Shown: positions 1 through 8,232 of the stretch, piece by piece
How positions within the stretch are numbered: the stretch's first letter is position 1
Layout of the letters: each line of letters begins with the position of its first letter
Virus record (IMG/VR): IMGVR_UViG_3300035099_000321
Coordinates: 1 to 32,367 of that record
Length of the DNA: 32,367 nucleotides
From: a virus
Strand: one strand, 5' to 3'
Notes under the pieces: generated by a model
Told to the model about the DNA's origin: nothing
Seen by the model: the letters and a program-made list of their open reading frames with translations, nothing else
Database searches by the model: none
Translations under genes and position numbers: made by a program

Positions 1-58
1 TCGTATACTGCCTCCTCTACAATGGCTTGCGCTATGTCTGGATAGAGAGTCCAAAACT
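1..58. repeat. Terminal direct repeat (left copy), circular-assembly overlap
   Basis: Identical to 32310-32367. It lies inside the connector gene, so it is not an obvious biological terminus. The simplest reading is that the assembly is a closed circle written with a 58-bp overlap, as for a circularly permuted or circularised phage genome. A true short terminal repeat is possible but would not be expected within a gene. Confidence 0.9.
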
Positions 59-476
59 CCTTTCCTGCGTCTGGAGCGCCTAGCACCGCCATTCCGCCGG
101 AGTACTTGACTTTAAAAACGCGTTTTCCTTCCGCGTATCCTCCGTACAGAAAAATCTTACCGCGTGTCTCGTCTATCTCGTAGTATGAAGCATCTACTTT
201 CGTAGTCTCCCCAAACTCTCTGTTTCGGTCGTAATACAACGTGCATTCTTTTTCCAAATCAACTGGCCACGCTTTTAGAAATAAAGTGGAACTCGAATCC
301 ACTTTGTCTAGAAACTCCACGTACTCACCAAAAGCGATATTCCTTCCGGTTCTAGTCTGAAAATCGGCAGATACAGAGCGTATTAAAGACACAAGCAGTC
401 CGTCTTCTTTGCTCACTCCATCTGGCATTTTTAGCGCCTGTTTTACTGCTGTTAATTGTACTAGTTCTATCGCCAT
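1..476 (-). CDS. Head-tail connector (gp6-like), N-terminal part, crosses the circular join
   Basis: ATG at 476 begins MAIELVQLTAVKQAL and the frame stays open to base 1. Because bases 1-58 recur at the far end, the gene continues at 32309 and stops at 32174, giving a 203-aa protein. Gene position (after capsid, before gp10-like), length and the N-terminal helical start followed by a beta-rich middle fit the HK97 gp6-like connector family, which forms the ring between portal and tail. The family call is from pattern and context, since there is no catalytic motif. The stop overlaps the next start as TGATG, so translation is probably coupled. An alternative is another small head-completion protein at the same locus. 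Confidence 0.75.
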   Translation of the reverse strand, partial: MAIELVQLTAVKQALKMPDGVSKEDGLLVSLIRSVSADFQTRTGRNIAFGEYVEFLDKVDSSSTLFLKAWPVDLEKECTLYYDRNREFGETTKVDASYYEIDETRGKIFLYGGYAEGKRVFKVKYSGGMAVLGAPDAGKEFWTLYPDIAQAIVEEAVY

Positions 477-508
477 AGTCTCTCCTTTACGTATGCAACC
501 GTGGCGAT

Positions 509-538
509 ATTGCGGCGCCGCGGCCACGACGCCGCAAT
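509..538. other. Perfect 9-bp stem-loop after the decoration-protein gene
   Basis: ATTGCGGCG at 509-517 and CGCCGCAAT at 530-538 form a perfect stem around a 12-base loop. It sits between the stop of the decoration gene (555) and the connector start (476). No T-run follows on the transcribed side, so it is not a standard intrinsic terminator. It may be an mRNA-stabilising or processing hairpin that helps set capsid versus connector expression. Confidence 0.5.
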
Positions 539-554
539 AGACGCTACTTCTTTT

Positions 555-989
555 TCATGTCTGCACCGGCGCGTGATTGGGATTGGCCAGTACCGCTATC
601 GCTCCAACCGTGGCGCCGCTTGAACCGTTGGCTTGTGTGCATTTAGCGCGAACGTAACGCTTAGTACAAATGTACTCGCACGACACAATCTTGTCATCGT
701 CCGTGTCCTCCGTCCACGAAGGCGGGCTTCCGTTTAGGTTTTTGAGCGCAACCGTTGCCTCTACCTCGTCGCTCATGTCCGACTCATCCCCATGGTAAAT
801 CTTCCACGAATAGTCGCCGTCCGTAACCGTGCCCGTAAAGAAAATCCACAGTACGCGGTTGTATCCAAGAGTGTCTATAATTGTACCGACGCTCGTGGTG
901 TTACCATTAGTCAGCGTCAACAAGACCTTCGAGGACGGAGCAGCTTGTTTAGGCAACATGTCTTTGTACAGACTTCCTACTGTAAACAT
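555..989 (-). CDS. Probable capsid decoration/structural protein
   Basis: This 144-aa protein starts at 989 with a strong AAAGGAGA ribosome site and lies 12 bases after the capsid gene. It is beta-rich, with a pattern of small phage structural proteins encoded beside the capsid gene: an N-terminal VLWIFFTGTVTDGDYSWKI strand pair, an acidic middle, then KRYVRAKCTQ, a Gly-Ser-Thr turn and a closing NPNHAP. No catalytic motif is visible. From position and composition it probably decorates the capsid shell. I cannot exclude a head-fibre or other minor structural role. Confidence 0.6.
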   Translation of the reverse strand: MFTVGSLYKDMLPKQAAPSSKVLLTLTNGNTTSVGTIIDTLGYNRVLWIFFTGTVTDGDYSWKIYHGDESDMSDEVEATVALKNLNGSPPSWTEDTDDDKIVSCEYICTKRYVRAKCTQANGSSGATVGAIAVLANPNHAPVQT

Positions 990-1001
990 TGCTATCTCCT
1001 T

Positions 1002-2258
1002 TCAGGTAGCAGATATTTTGTATTTCGCGATAGCGTTAGCGTTCACGACTTTTCCGCCTATCCTCATCCTTGCAGAGAAGCGAACGGCGCCAGCCGCGTC
1101 GAGCGTGCTATCTGTTATCTTCTTGATGCCGATATTAACACGCAGTCCAATAAGACACGCCTTGTTAAAATCGCCATACACAATTGGAAAAGCGGAACCG
1201 GCCACGCTCGGCATGTCCGGGCAAACGGTGTACGGTTTGCCAAGAATTGTGTTAGGAAGCGCGCCAAAGCCGGGCTGCCATATGAAATCGCCGCTCACTG
1301 CATTTGTCAAAGAACGAATCTCGGCCAGCGTAGACAAGTTGAAAAGCAACCGGCCGTTGACGTTGTATTGCGGTTTGAGCGTCCCTTCGACAAGCGTAAT
1401 AAGAGAAGACGCTTTGATATGGCTAGCGTCGCCGCTTGCCACGCTCCCCACGCTGCTGTTTGTTAAAATGCCTTCAATCTGCAACGGGCCGGAACCGCTA
1501 ACGAACTCCGCCCCAACTTTCGCGTTGAAAGCGTCTGTTATCTCTTCTGAAATCTCCGCCTCGAGGTTAAAAGCGGAGTCTTCGAGGTCTTGCTCCGACG
1601 CGTCCAGATACGCGTATAATTCGGGAAGCGTGATTACTTCCAGACCGTACTTAAGGCCGGTTGTCTCTGACTTTGTCTCGGACTCACCGCGCCGCACGGC
1701 TGAAATCGTTCCGGTCTTTTTAGGGACGTGTATTTGCACGTTAGAGGTCGTTCGCACTCTGGCTAATGACATTGCCGGTGTAGTTTCGCGCATTTCTTTT
1801 ATAATCTCGTTCACGAAATCCGGCGGAGCTAGATACCCGCCTGTTTCTGGGTCGCCGATAGTAAGAGCTTTTTGTTCGGGAGTTAAGTCCTGGCCACGAA
1901 TAGCGCGCCACGTAGCCTCCTTACGTTCCTCGAATTTCGCGTCGCAGCACGCTCTGTAAAGATGCTCAAGTACAAAATCCTTGCGCTCGAAACCGTTCGC
2001 AGCGCCTCGACTCGACGGCCTGTTGAGTTTCGCTTCGACGTCCTTCATCTGTCCGGCAAGCGCGTCGCTAGCTTTAGTAGCCGCGGCTATCTTCTGCTCG
2101 TAATCGGCAAAGTCCTGTTCCATTTTAGCGAGTCTTTCTTTCAGCTCGGACGACGTGAGCTTCACTTCATCGTGTATTGTTTTTTTGTACTGCTCCCACA
2201 ATGCCCTTTGCCCTTCGAAAGCCTCGCTCAGTTTTTTTTCCCAGTCTTCCATTTGCAT
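1002..2258 (-). CDS. Major capsid protein, HK97 fold, with N-terminal delta/scaffold domain
   Basis: This 418-aa protein has two parts. Residues 1-105 or so are charged and helical (coiled-coil-like), resembling the HK97 delta domain that acts as an internal scaffold and is cut off by the prohead protease. The rest shows HK97-fold features: TIGDPETGGYLAPPDF, then LPELYAYLDASEQDLEDSA, the E-loop and A-domain region, and a GDFNKA segment near the C terminus. The start at 2258 (or in-frame ATG 2252, with better spacing to the AAGGAGA site) is chosen over a longer open frame that reaches 2348 without a ribosome site. The protease gene lies directly upstream in the same operon. Confidence 0.93.
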   Translation of the reverse strand: MQMEDWEKKLSEAFEGQRALWEQYKKTIHDEVKLTSSELKERLAKMEQDFADYEQKIAAATKASDALAGQMKDVEAKLNRPSSRGAANGFERKDFVLEHLYRACCDAKFEERKEATWRAIRGQDLTPEQKALTIGDPETGGYLAPPDFVNEIIKEMRETTPAMSLARVRTTSNVQIHVPKKTGTISAVRRGESETKSETTGLKYGLEVITLPELYAYLDASEQDLEDSAFNLEAEISEEITDAFNAKVGAEFVSGSGPLQIEGILTNSSVGSVASGDASHIKASSLITLVEGTLKPQYNVNGRLLFNLSTLAEIRSLTNAVSGDFIWQPGFGALPNTILGKPYTVCPDMPSVAGSAFPIVYGDFNKACLIGLRVNIGIKKITDSTLDAAGAVRFSARMRIGGKVVNANAIAKYKISAT

Positions 2259-2299
2259 ACTCTCCTTCTTCTTTTGTGTAATTAGCAAATTAAACGCTC

Positions 2300-2330
2300 G
2301 AAGAGAGAGGCGCGTCGCCTGTGTCTCTTC
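2300..2330. other. Interrupted stem-loop between protease and capsid genes
   Basis: GAAGAGA (2300-2306) pairs with TCTCTTC (2324-2330), and inside it AGGCG (2308-2312) pairs with CGCCT (2316-2320), with small bulges. It lies in the roughly 100-base gap between the protease stop and the capsid start. It has no U-tract on the minus-strand RNA, so an RNA processing or stability element is more likely than a terminator. Confidence 0.4.
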
Positions 2331-2362
2331 CGTTAGACCGTGTCGCACGACGCGAGAGGCCG

Positions 2363-3304
2363 CTACTTACTCCAAGGCGGCAACATGTCCATGCGCTTAT
2401 AGTAAGCCGCTACGGCAGCTTTAACGCCTGGAATGTCCGAGCTTGGAATATCTACACCGCCGCGTGCGCCTTGTAAAACGCCAGCAACGGCGAATATCGC
2501 CCTTGGCACTGCTTTCAACGTGCCGTCTATAATATCTCCTATCATGAGCTTATAAGAGCCAATGAGTTCTCTGTTCTCGGAGTCTACCCACAAGAAAGCG
2601 CGCGCGAACTTGCTCCAGTCTATGGACGTTTCGCTGTTCGACGCCCACGCTTTCACGCGCTTTTTCGCTTCGTCAATGTCCCACGGCGTACCAGCGTCTG
2701 CTAACGGGAGAGACGAATGAATAGCTGCTTTCAGTTGCACACGCAAATCGTACGAGTCGAACGGATTCGGCTGATATCTGCTTAACTTATCCATTTCTTC
2801 TGCTATCCATCGTGTAGACGCGTCAAGCACCTCAAAGAGTTTCTCTCCTATCAACGCGTCCGGATGCATAATCATGGAACTAGGCGCAACGGTAAACTCC
2901 CCGACAGCTACCTCGCGCAATATTCGGTATTTGCCCTCGTGTACAGGGTTTATCGCACGGTAAGAAAATGACATACCGTCTACTACGCCAGCGTCCATCA
3001 GAATTTTAGTTTCCTCTGCGGCTTGTATACCTTTTAACAGAAAACCGGGATTCAAATACAAGCCCTTGTTATTTTCTTCCAGTCCGGACGTCCCGCCTAT
3101 AATCATAGTTTTCTCGTGCATGAAAACTACGGGAAATCTGCCCTTGTGATGCTGAATAGTACGCGTAAACGCGCCAGGACGTACAATATCGTTTCCTCTG
3201 TCTGGAACGTCAAACACGCTAGCGTATCCCTTGAATAGCCAACGGTCTGATTCCTCTATCAGTTTGCTCTCCAGTTGAAACGGTACCGTCTTTATTTCCC
3301 ACAT
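2363..3304 (-). CDS. Prohead protease, peptidase S78 (HK97 gp4-like)
   Basis: This 313-aa protein carries the family order: FKGYASVFDVPDRGNDIVRPGAF near residues 24-46, FMHE with the likely catalytic His63, DGMSFSYR with the likely catalytic Ser112, and REVAVGEFTVAPSS with Glu136. It should mature the capsid by removing the delta domain of the neighbouring capsid protein. The start at 3304 has AGGAG seven bases upstream; a longer open frame to 3349 lies inside the preceding gene. It overlaps the Mu F-like gene by 13 bases. The C-terminal 170 residues are helical and charged beyond the minimal protease and could have a scaffolding role. Confidence 0.92.
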   Translation of the reverse strand: MWEIKTVPFQLESKLIEESDRWLFKGYASVFDVPDRGNDIVRPGAFTRTIQHHKGRFPVVFMHEKTMIIGGTSGLEENNKGLYLNPGFLLKGIQAAEETKILMDAGVVDGMSFSYRAINPVHEGKYRILREVAVGEFTVAPSSMIMHPDALIGEKLFEVLDASTRWIAEEMDKLSRYQPNPFDSYDLRVQLKAAIHSSLPLADAGTPWDIDEAKKRVKAWASNSETSIDWSKFARAFLWVDSENRELIGSYKLMIGDIIDGTLKAVPRAIFAVAGVLQGARGGVDIPSSDIPGVKAAVAAYYKRMDMLPPWSK

Positions 3305-4143
3305 TTTACGACTCCTTTTCCAACGGCGTATTGCAGACCGCAATGACAACCCGGATGCGCGCCAGGTTGTTTGTCTCCGCTTTGAAACGCTTCGTCTATT
3401 GGTATCGGCCCTTGCTCGGCGTTAGCGTCGCAAATGTCGCACACGTTCACGCTCTCTCCGCTCCTTACCACCCATTCCTTCGTCATATTTTGCGGAAGGT
3501 CGCCGTTATCAATCCGCGCTTTTATGTCGAGTTGCTGCGCGTCATTTACGCCGTTAATCAGTTCTGTTCGCGCTATTAGCTGCGCCCTGTAATTTATTTT
3601 TTCCCTGTACAAACGGTCTATCAACACATCCGCTTGTTCTGCTGGATAATTAGCACGTATGAAATCCGACTGTTTAGCAAACGCTCTGGTTTGTGGCTTG
3701 TTCAAGCCAATACATCTTTTTAAGTCGAATCGCAGCAACGTCCAAGACTCGTTGCCGCGTGTCTTCAAGACTTCCCCTATGACCTTCTTATTGACGTTGG
3801 CAAGCTCGACACCAATCCTAGCGGCTCGTTCTCTCAGCCATTTGTCATACAGCTTTTGACCGGCAAATTTTACCTGCCACATTTTCCCCTTCGAAATAAA
3901 CGGTACCGCCGCAGACATTACAGCATGTCTCCACATCCCAGACAACGTCCGGTCAGAGGCGAGGAACCATGTCTCGAACCGACCTCGCCATTCCTCGACA
4001 ACGCGCTCCGAAACGCTGCCGGATTTTATAATAGCATCGGTGTCGAGCGCACGGCGCTGTTGCTCGTATACCTTCAACACGGACGAGCTTAAAGGCCTCT
4101 CGTACCTAGCTGCTATCTTGGCATTTACATCTGCGGCGTTCAT
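3292..4143 (-). CDS. Minor head protein, Mu gpF / SPP1 gp7-like
   Basis: This 283-aa protein ends in the typical Mu F-like signature: ELINGVNDAQQLD, then CDICDANAEQGPIPIDEAF, then PGAHPGCHCGLQY, with Cys and His residues likely binding metal. Family members are minor head proteins found at the portal vertex in procapsids, sometimes linked to DNA ejection. It begins with ATG overlapping the portal stop (ATGA), so translation is coupled. It sits between portal and protease, a standard siphovirus order. Confidence 0.88.
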   Translation of the reverse strand: MNAADVNAKIAARYERPLSSSVLKVYEQQRRALDTDAIIKSGSVSERVVEEWRGRFETWFLASDRTLSGMWRHAVMSAAVPFISKGKMWQVKFAGQKLYDKWLRERAARIGVELANVNKKVIGEVLKTRGNESWTLLRFDLKRCIGLNKPQTRAFAKQSDFIRANYPAEQADVLIDRLYREKINYRAQLIARTELINGVNDAQQLDIKARIDNGDLPQNMTKEWVVRSGESVNVCDICDANAEQGPIPIDEAFQSGDKQPGAHPGCHCGLQYAVGKGVVKCGK

Positions 4144-5393
4144 ACTTCCTCTGTTCCTGCGTTTTCAGTGGTGAAACTAAGAGGCGTTACAGTCCTATCA
4201 ACCGTCAGGACATTGGCCAGCGGGTCGTTAACAGCAGGATATCCAAGCTCCGCTCTAGCCTCGTTACGTGTAATGATGCCTCTATCAACCTCTCCGGAAA
4301 CGCGCGCACTTATAGTTGCTCTATCCTCCTGCAGTTCTTTTATGCTCTCCCTTCTAACAAAAACGCGCTCGTTCTCGAACAGACCGGACATTTTCCAATT
4401 AGACATGTTGTCGGCCAGTAGTTCTACCAACGGAAGGACGGCGTCTGTATAAAGAGCGCGCTGTGCCGCCGTGTAGTTCTCATATTTTTTTTGAGCGCCT
4501 ATTAATTCGGGGGGCACGTTGTAGACGTTGGCTATTCGTACATCCGCTTTTTCTAATCCGGATAGCCAGTCCATGTCTTGGGGCGTCCAGCCGTACTGTT
4601 CGAGCTTGAGCCCGGGAACGCGGAAAATAGGTACCTTGCCAACGTTTTGTGGCCCGCTATATTCCTCGCGTAGCGACAGCTTTATATCGTCTACGTGTTC
4701 TTGTCTTAACGTACCTATAGTCTCTGCAGCGTCTTTATCCAAACCTATCCAATACGGCGGCTTCCCGCCGTTGCGCAAAAGAGACAAATTCCACAGCAAG
4801 CTGTCGTTTTCTATGTCAACCTCGCGTGCCGCCGCTTTCAACGGGGACATAGGTTGTAGCAAATCACGGGGATTCGGTAGCCATGTATACAAAACCTGTT
4901 CCGGTGGTATACGCTTTATCCCGCCCATCGAAGGCGTCCATACAAACTCCGAAACAATACCGTACGTCGCAGACCAAACTACTTCCACTTCACCGGCTGG
5001 CAACGGCCAAAGCTCCGCTATCTCGTTGTTAGCTAGCACGTTTGCCCAAATGTACGCTCTCCCGCCTAAAAGCAACGAGTTTGCCCAGTTGCGAAGGAAC
5101 ATAGCCCGGCCCATCAATGGGTTGGGCTTGTGCATACGCTGTATTAACGGGTGCATGGGCACGGCTTCGAATTTCCCGTCTTCTTTTTCAGCTCGAATAT
5201 CCAATAGCACCGTCGCCATTGCGGTAGCGATGACGTTGATACACTTGTAAACCGTCGCGCAGTGTTCGTATCCCTCGCGCGATAGCTGATTGTAATTTGT
5301 TACGCCCCACGAACTACCAACCCACGCGGACGGCGACGGGCCTGGGTCTACTCCCATTGTTTTTAGCAGCCATTTTAAAAACCTGTTCTTCAT
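4140..5393 (-). CDS. Portal protein, HK97 family
   Basis: This 417-aa portal forms the dodecameric ring for DNA entry and tail attachment. Recognisable segments are ATVYKCINVIATAMATV near residue 47, MHPLIQRMHKPNPLMGRAMF, LLGGRAYIWANV, VLYTWLPNPRDLLQPMSPLKA, and the C-terminal VYNVPPELIGAQKKYENYTAAQRALYTD stretch that is diagnostic for HK97-type portals. It starts two bases after the terminase stop and overlaps the Mu F-like start by four bases. Length is normal for the family. Confidence 0.95.
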   Translation of the reverse strand: MKNRFLKWLLKTMGVDPGPSPSAWVGSSWGVTNYNQLSREGYEHCATVYKCINVIATAMATVLLDIRAEKEDGKFEAVPMHPLIQRMHKPNPLMGRAMFLRNWANSLLLGGRAYIWANVLANNEIAELWPLPAGEVEVVWSATYGIVSEFVWTPSMGGIKRIPPEQVLYTWLPNPRDLLQPMSPLKAAAREVDIENDSLLWNLSLLRNGGKPPYWIGLDKDAAETIGTLRQEHVDDIKLSLREEYSGPQNVGKVPIFRVPGLKLEQYGWTPQDMDWLSGLEKADVRIANVYNVPPELIGAQKKYENYTAAQRALYTDAVLPLVELLADNMSNWKMSGLFENERVFVRRESIKELQEDRATISARVSGEVDRGIITRNEARAELGYPAVNDPLANVLTVDRTVTPLSFTTENAGTEEV

Positions 5394-5395
5394 CG

Positions 5396-6796
5396 CTACA
5401 TAACGTCGGCTATTTTGCTCCCGAACCTAGACATCCAACGTATCGCCTGAGTAAGCGCATCCACTTGGTCGTCATGAGCGGCCTTGGGAAAGTGTTTTAG
5501 TTCTGTTAACAGGTCGCGCAGCCAAGGCGCATGTTTGGGCAAATGTACACGTCCAGCTTCGATACGACCGGCCACGGCGGCAGCACGCTGCACTTTATCG
5601 TCCTGCGGCTCTATTGGTATTAACGGCAAATTCGTGGAGTCGCGCAGTTCGTAAACTACATCCTTGCCGCTGGCCTTCGCTTCGACTAAAACGGCGTCTC
5701 CGTTCCATTTATTGTGGAGCTCAATCATTGCCTTTCGTAGTTTCGGAAATCGCATCTGGCCGCGCACCTGGTCTACAAGATAGTAGTCTTTCCCAGTGTC
5801 GCCCCAAACCTGCCCAACAGAAAAATCCGCGCCTCTTTTTTCTTCGAACGCCGTGTCCCATGATTCGACTATACGTACAAACACCGGAAGCTCGTCCAAC
5901 ATAAAATCGAATACAAAGGACGCCACGTCGAGCACGGCGGCGCCAGCTGGCTGAGGGTCTTGCTGGTAAATACAATTAAACGCCTCTACGCCCATGTCCC
6001 TCTCAATGTCGTGTAAATACGCGGCGCTGTAGCGCTCCGGCCAAAGCGCTTGCCCCGGTTCGCGTTTGTCATACGGTCGCGCATCGTCCGTCTGCAACGC
6101 CGGTAGTTTAATCAAGCACCACTTGTCTTCGCTCTCTCGGAGCAGCCATCCGACGAGGTCGTCATAATGCCAACGCGTCATGACAATAACAATAGCGCCG
6201 TCCGGCGATAGACGCGTAAGCGCTACCTCCCTGAACCAGTCTTTCAAATTCTCTCGCCACATGGCGCTATCAGCCTGCCTCCTGTCTTTTATCGGGTCGT
6301 CCACGTTGAAGACACGGGCTCCAAGCCCTGTTATCCCACCGCCTACACCGGCACACGCGAACGTGTTGCCGTTAGTTAGCGCCCAATCGTGCGCTGCCGC
6401 GCCGTACGCCTTGTCAACCGACGTACCGAAGACATAGCGATAGACCGGATGTGTCGTGATATTGCGCGCCGCCCTGCCGAACGAACGCGCTAGGCTAGCG
6501 TTATACGACGAGGAAATAATGGAGCGAGGGTCGCCGTTGAAATCACGGACGCCTAAGAACCACGGCGGGAAAACTCTGGAACAAAGCCACGATTTGCCGT
6601 GTCGAGGCGGGACGTTGATGATAAGGCGATTAACCCCTCCTGTCGCTACGTTTCGCAATTCATCGCCTATTAGCCAATGGAACCACGCGGGTTTGTACCT
6701 ATCACTCAACGCCGCAGCTAGGCGCACCGGATGACGGCGGATACGCTCTGCGTACACCATCTCCGGCGTAACACAATCAAGCGCTTCTTCCGGCAT
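5396..6796 (-). CDS. terL: Terminase large subunit
   Basis: This 466-aa packaging motor has an N-terminal ATPase with Walker A PPRHGKS (63-69), Walker B VFNVDDP (162-168) and a coupling-type segment MTRWHYDDLVGWL. A C-terminal RNase-H-like nuclease follows, with acidic residues in VESWDTAFEE and HDDQVDALTQA. The start at 6796 (MPEEALD) is preferred to an ATG at 6877 because the longer version would lie deep inside terS. The chosen start overlaps terS by 20 bases. Whether packaging is headful or cos-type cannot be read from the sequence. Confidence 0.95.
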   Translation of the reverse strand: MPEEALDCVTPEMVYAERIRRHPVRLAAALSDRYKPAWFHWLIGDELRNVATGGVNRLIINVPPRHGKSWLCSRVFPPWFLGVRDFNGDPRSIISSSYNASLARSFGRAARNITTHPVYRYVFGTSVDKAYGAAAHDWALTNGNTFACAGVGGGITGLGARVFNVDDPIKDRRQADSAMWRENLKDWFREVALTRLSPDGAIVIVMTRWHYDDLVGWLLRESEDKWCLIKLPALQTDDARPYDKREPGQALWPERYSAAYLHDIERDMGVEAFNCIYQQDPQPAGAAVLDVASFVFDFMLDELPVFVRIVESWDTAFEEKRGADFSVGQVWGDTGKDYYLVDQVRGQMRFPKLRKAMIELHNKWNGDAVLVEAKASGKDVVYELRDSTNLPLIPIEPQDDKVQRAAAVAGRIEAGRVHLPKHAPWLRDLLTELKHFPKAAHDDQVDALTQAIRWMSRFGSKIADVM

Positions 6797-7196
6797 CTTG
6801 CAGCACCTTTTGTAGCTGTTCTTCAGTGAGACCGCTAAGCGCAGTCGAGCCGTCAGCCGCGCCGCCGTTGTCATCATCCTGACGCCGCGGCCCGTACCGT
6901 CTAGGCATTAGTTTTTCGAGTATCCACGACGCGGCGCGCCAGTCCCGCTTAACAAGAGCAGCCCTGCTAATAACAGACAAATAGCGATTTTCGCGCACCG
7001 CCTCCGCCTCGGCTATTTTAGCAGCGAAAACCGAATCCGTGCGCAACCGGCTATAATACGTGGACGTATTGATTCCAGATAACACACACGCCGTCCTGAC
7101 GTCGAGTCCAAGCGCAATACGCCCAGTTAAATCTCTGATTAGCTGCGTGTCTTGACTCCTCGGAATGCGCATTCTGCCGTTTTTACGAACCGCCAT
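6777..7196 (-). CDS. terS: Terminase small subunit (probable)
   Basis: This 139-aa protein lies directly before terL. It has a helix-turn-helix-like region (TACVLSGINTSTYYSRLRTD), then a helical segment ending RDWRAASWILEKLMPRRYGP, a combination common in small terminase subunits that recognise the phage packaging site. The C terminus (GLTEEQLQKVLQDAG) is a short helix likely to contact TerL. The start at 7196 has AGGAG six bases upstream and downstream of the G-rich leader at 7247-7270. It is the first gene of the structural block. Confidence 0.85.
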   Translation of the reverse strand: MAVRKNGRMRIPRSQDTQLIRDLTGRIALGLDVRTACVLSGINTSTYYSRLRTDSVFAAKIAEAEAVRENRYLSVISRAALVKRDWRAASWILEKLMPRRYGPRRQDDDNGGAADGSTALSGLTEEQLQKVLQDAGRSA

Positions 7197-7246
7197 ACAT
7201 AGCTCCTACTTATAAAGAGACATCATGGCGCGCCGTGTTCCCGCGT

Positions 7247-7270
7247 CCCCCGCCCCCGCACCCCCTCCCC
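7247..7270 (-). promoter_or_regulatory. Putative G-quadruplex element in the terS leader
   Basis: On the minus (mRNA-sense) strand four G-tracts follow each other as G4-A-G5-TGC-G5-C-G5, which fits the G-quadruplex consensus with 1-3-1 base loops. It is in the presumed 5' untranslated leader, about 50 bases before the terS start. The same tract and loop-length pattern recurs in the replication-operon leader at 20980-21002 with different loop bases. Folding is inferred from sequence only. Confidence 0.55.
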
Positions 7271-7376
7271 ATCCGGAAAAGGAGAATATGGGGTGTGAGA
7301 TATGAGATATGAGGACCTTAGGACCTCGGGACCTTAGGACCTTAGGTCCTTAGGTCCTTAGGGCCTTAGGACCTAA
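7260..7376. repeat. Operon-leader repeat, copy 1: conserved spacer plus 8 x 8-bp array
   Basis: Positions 7313-7376 are eight perfect-phase 8-bp units: GGACCTTA, GGACCTCG, GGACCTTA, GGACCTTA, GGTCCTTA, GGTCCTTA, GGGCCTTA, GGACCTAA. Before them is a spacer with CATCCGGAAAAGGAG and GGGGTGTGAGATATGAG, where ATATGAG is duplicated. The same module recurs at 20992-21077. The change from GGACC to GGTCC units makes the middle of this array foldable (GGACC...GGTCC). It lies in the gap upstream of terS. The rest of this gap (7197-7246 and 7377-7429) shows no gene or convincing promoter; the packaging site could also lie here. Confidence 0.85.
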
Positions 7377-7429
7377 TCTCCATTGTACCGGCGTACCTGC
7401 GCGCGCATAGGACATAGCGAGGCATGGCG

Positions 7430-8232
7430 TTATAATGTAATCATTTGAGCTAACCAGTATTTTATTCGAGCATTAGCGATTTCAATCCACCGAGCCTCGC
7501 GCTCAATGCCAATATATTCGAAACCCTCGATACCTGCGGCATCGCATTAGAGAAATTGGCTTGACCGTCGGATGCAGGTTTGCGACGTCGGCGGCGCCCG
7601 GTTTGAACTTGGAGGGATGGTTCGGGAAATCACCCAGCGTGCGGCGTTGCCCTGTTTCGCGCAATCCCGCCTCACGGAGTCCCGCCTCGCGTTCACTTCG
7701 ACACGCTTTTGCGCAATAAAAAAATCGCGACACGCCGCCGGTATCGCCTGTTCCGGTTTCGCGTTCACCGATTTGTTCATCGAGCATTGCCGCCACGGTT
7801 TCATCGAATATTACGTTTGCAGGCCAGTTTGAGCGCCGTGCCCCAGCCGTTCCAGAGCGTGGCGGCTCCCAATTTTTTGTCGATTGCTTTCGAAACGTCG
7901 AGGTTTTTCGGGAATCCTGTTCCATACAGCCACAACAGCATATCTCGAATTTCAAATCCAGCGTCTCGAATTCGCCCCATTATAAAATCCACTGTTCGCG
8001 TGCTGCTGAATGCTAATAAATGCGCGCCCGGTTTGAGGACTCGCAGGCATTCGCGCCATAGCTCGACCGGCGGGGAATCGGAGTCCCATGTTTGCTCCAT
8101 GAATTGAATTCCGTACGGTGGGTCTGTAACTATCGCGTCAATCGAGGCGTCTGGCAATTTGCGGAGTTGTTCGAGCGCGTCTCCGTGAATTATTCTATTA
8201 GTCAACATTTGCGCGACTGGTATAGTTTCCAT
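7430..8232 (-). pseudogene. DNA methyltransferase (beta-class, DPPY type), broken by two frame-shifting deletions
   Basis: Three pieces in three different frames make one methyltransferase. Piece 1 (8232 to about 7829) has IIHGDALEQLRKLPDASIDA and motif IV TDPPYG, ending GWGTALK. Piece 2 (about 7829 to 7542) has WPANVIFDE, GVSRFFYCAKA and HPTVKPISLMR. Piece 3 (about 7540 to 7430) has AAGIEGFEYIGIEREARWIEIANARI, ending at TAA. Intact relatives have roughly 50 residues between pieces 1 and 2, and the DPF-GSGT SAM-binding motif between pieces 2 and 3; both are missing here. The product should therefore be inactive. Start 8232 is uncertain; 8208 is possible. The 5' end overlaps the ERCC4 gene. 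Confidence 0.85.

Noticed and set aside
509-538. Stem-loop as intrinsic terminator
   Set aside because: No U-run follows on the transcribed strand.
792-1959. Long plus-strand open frames (224 and 376 aa) opposite the capsid gene
   Set aside because: They lie antisense to the clear capsid gene, have no ribosome site and no recognisable domain.
7313-7376. 8-bp array as a CRISPR
   Set aside because: Units are 8 bp with no spacers; it is a simple tandem array.
7431-7436. TATAAT on the plus strand as a promoter
   Set aside because: No matching -35 at normal distance and no rightward gene follows; it overlaps the end of the broken methyltransferase.
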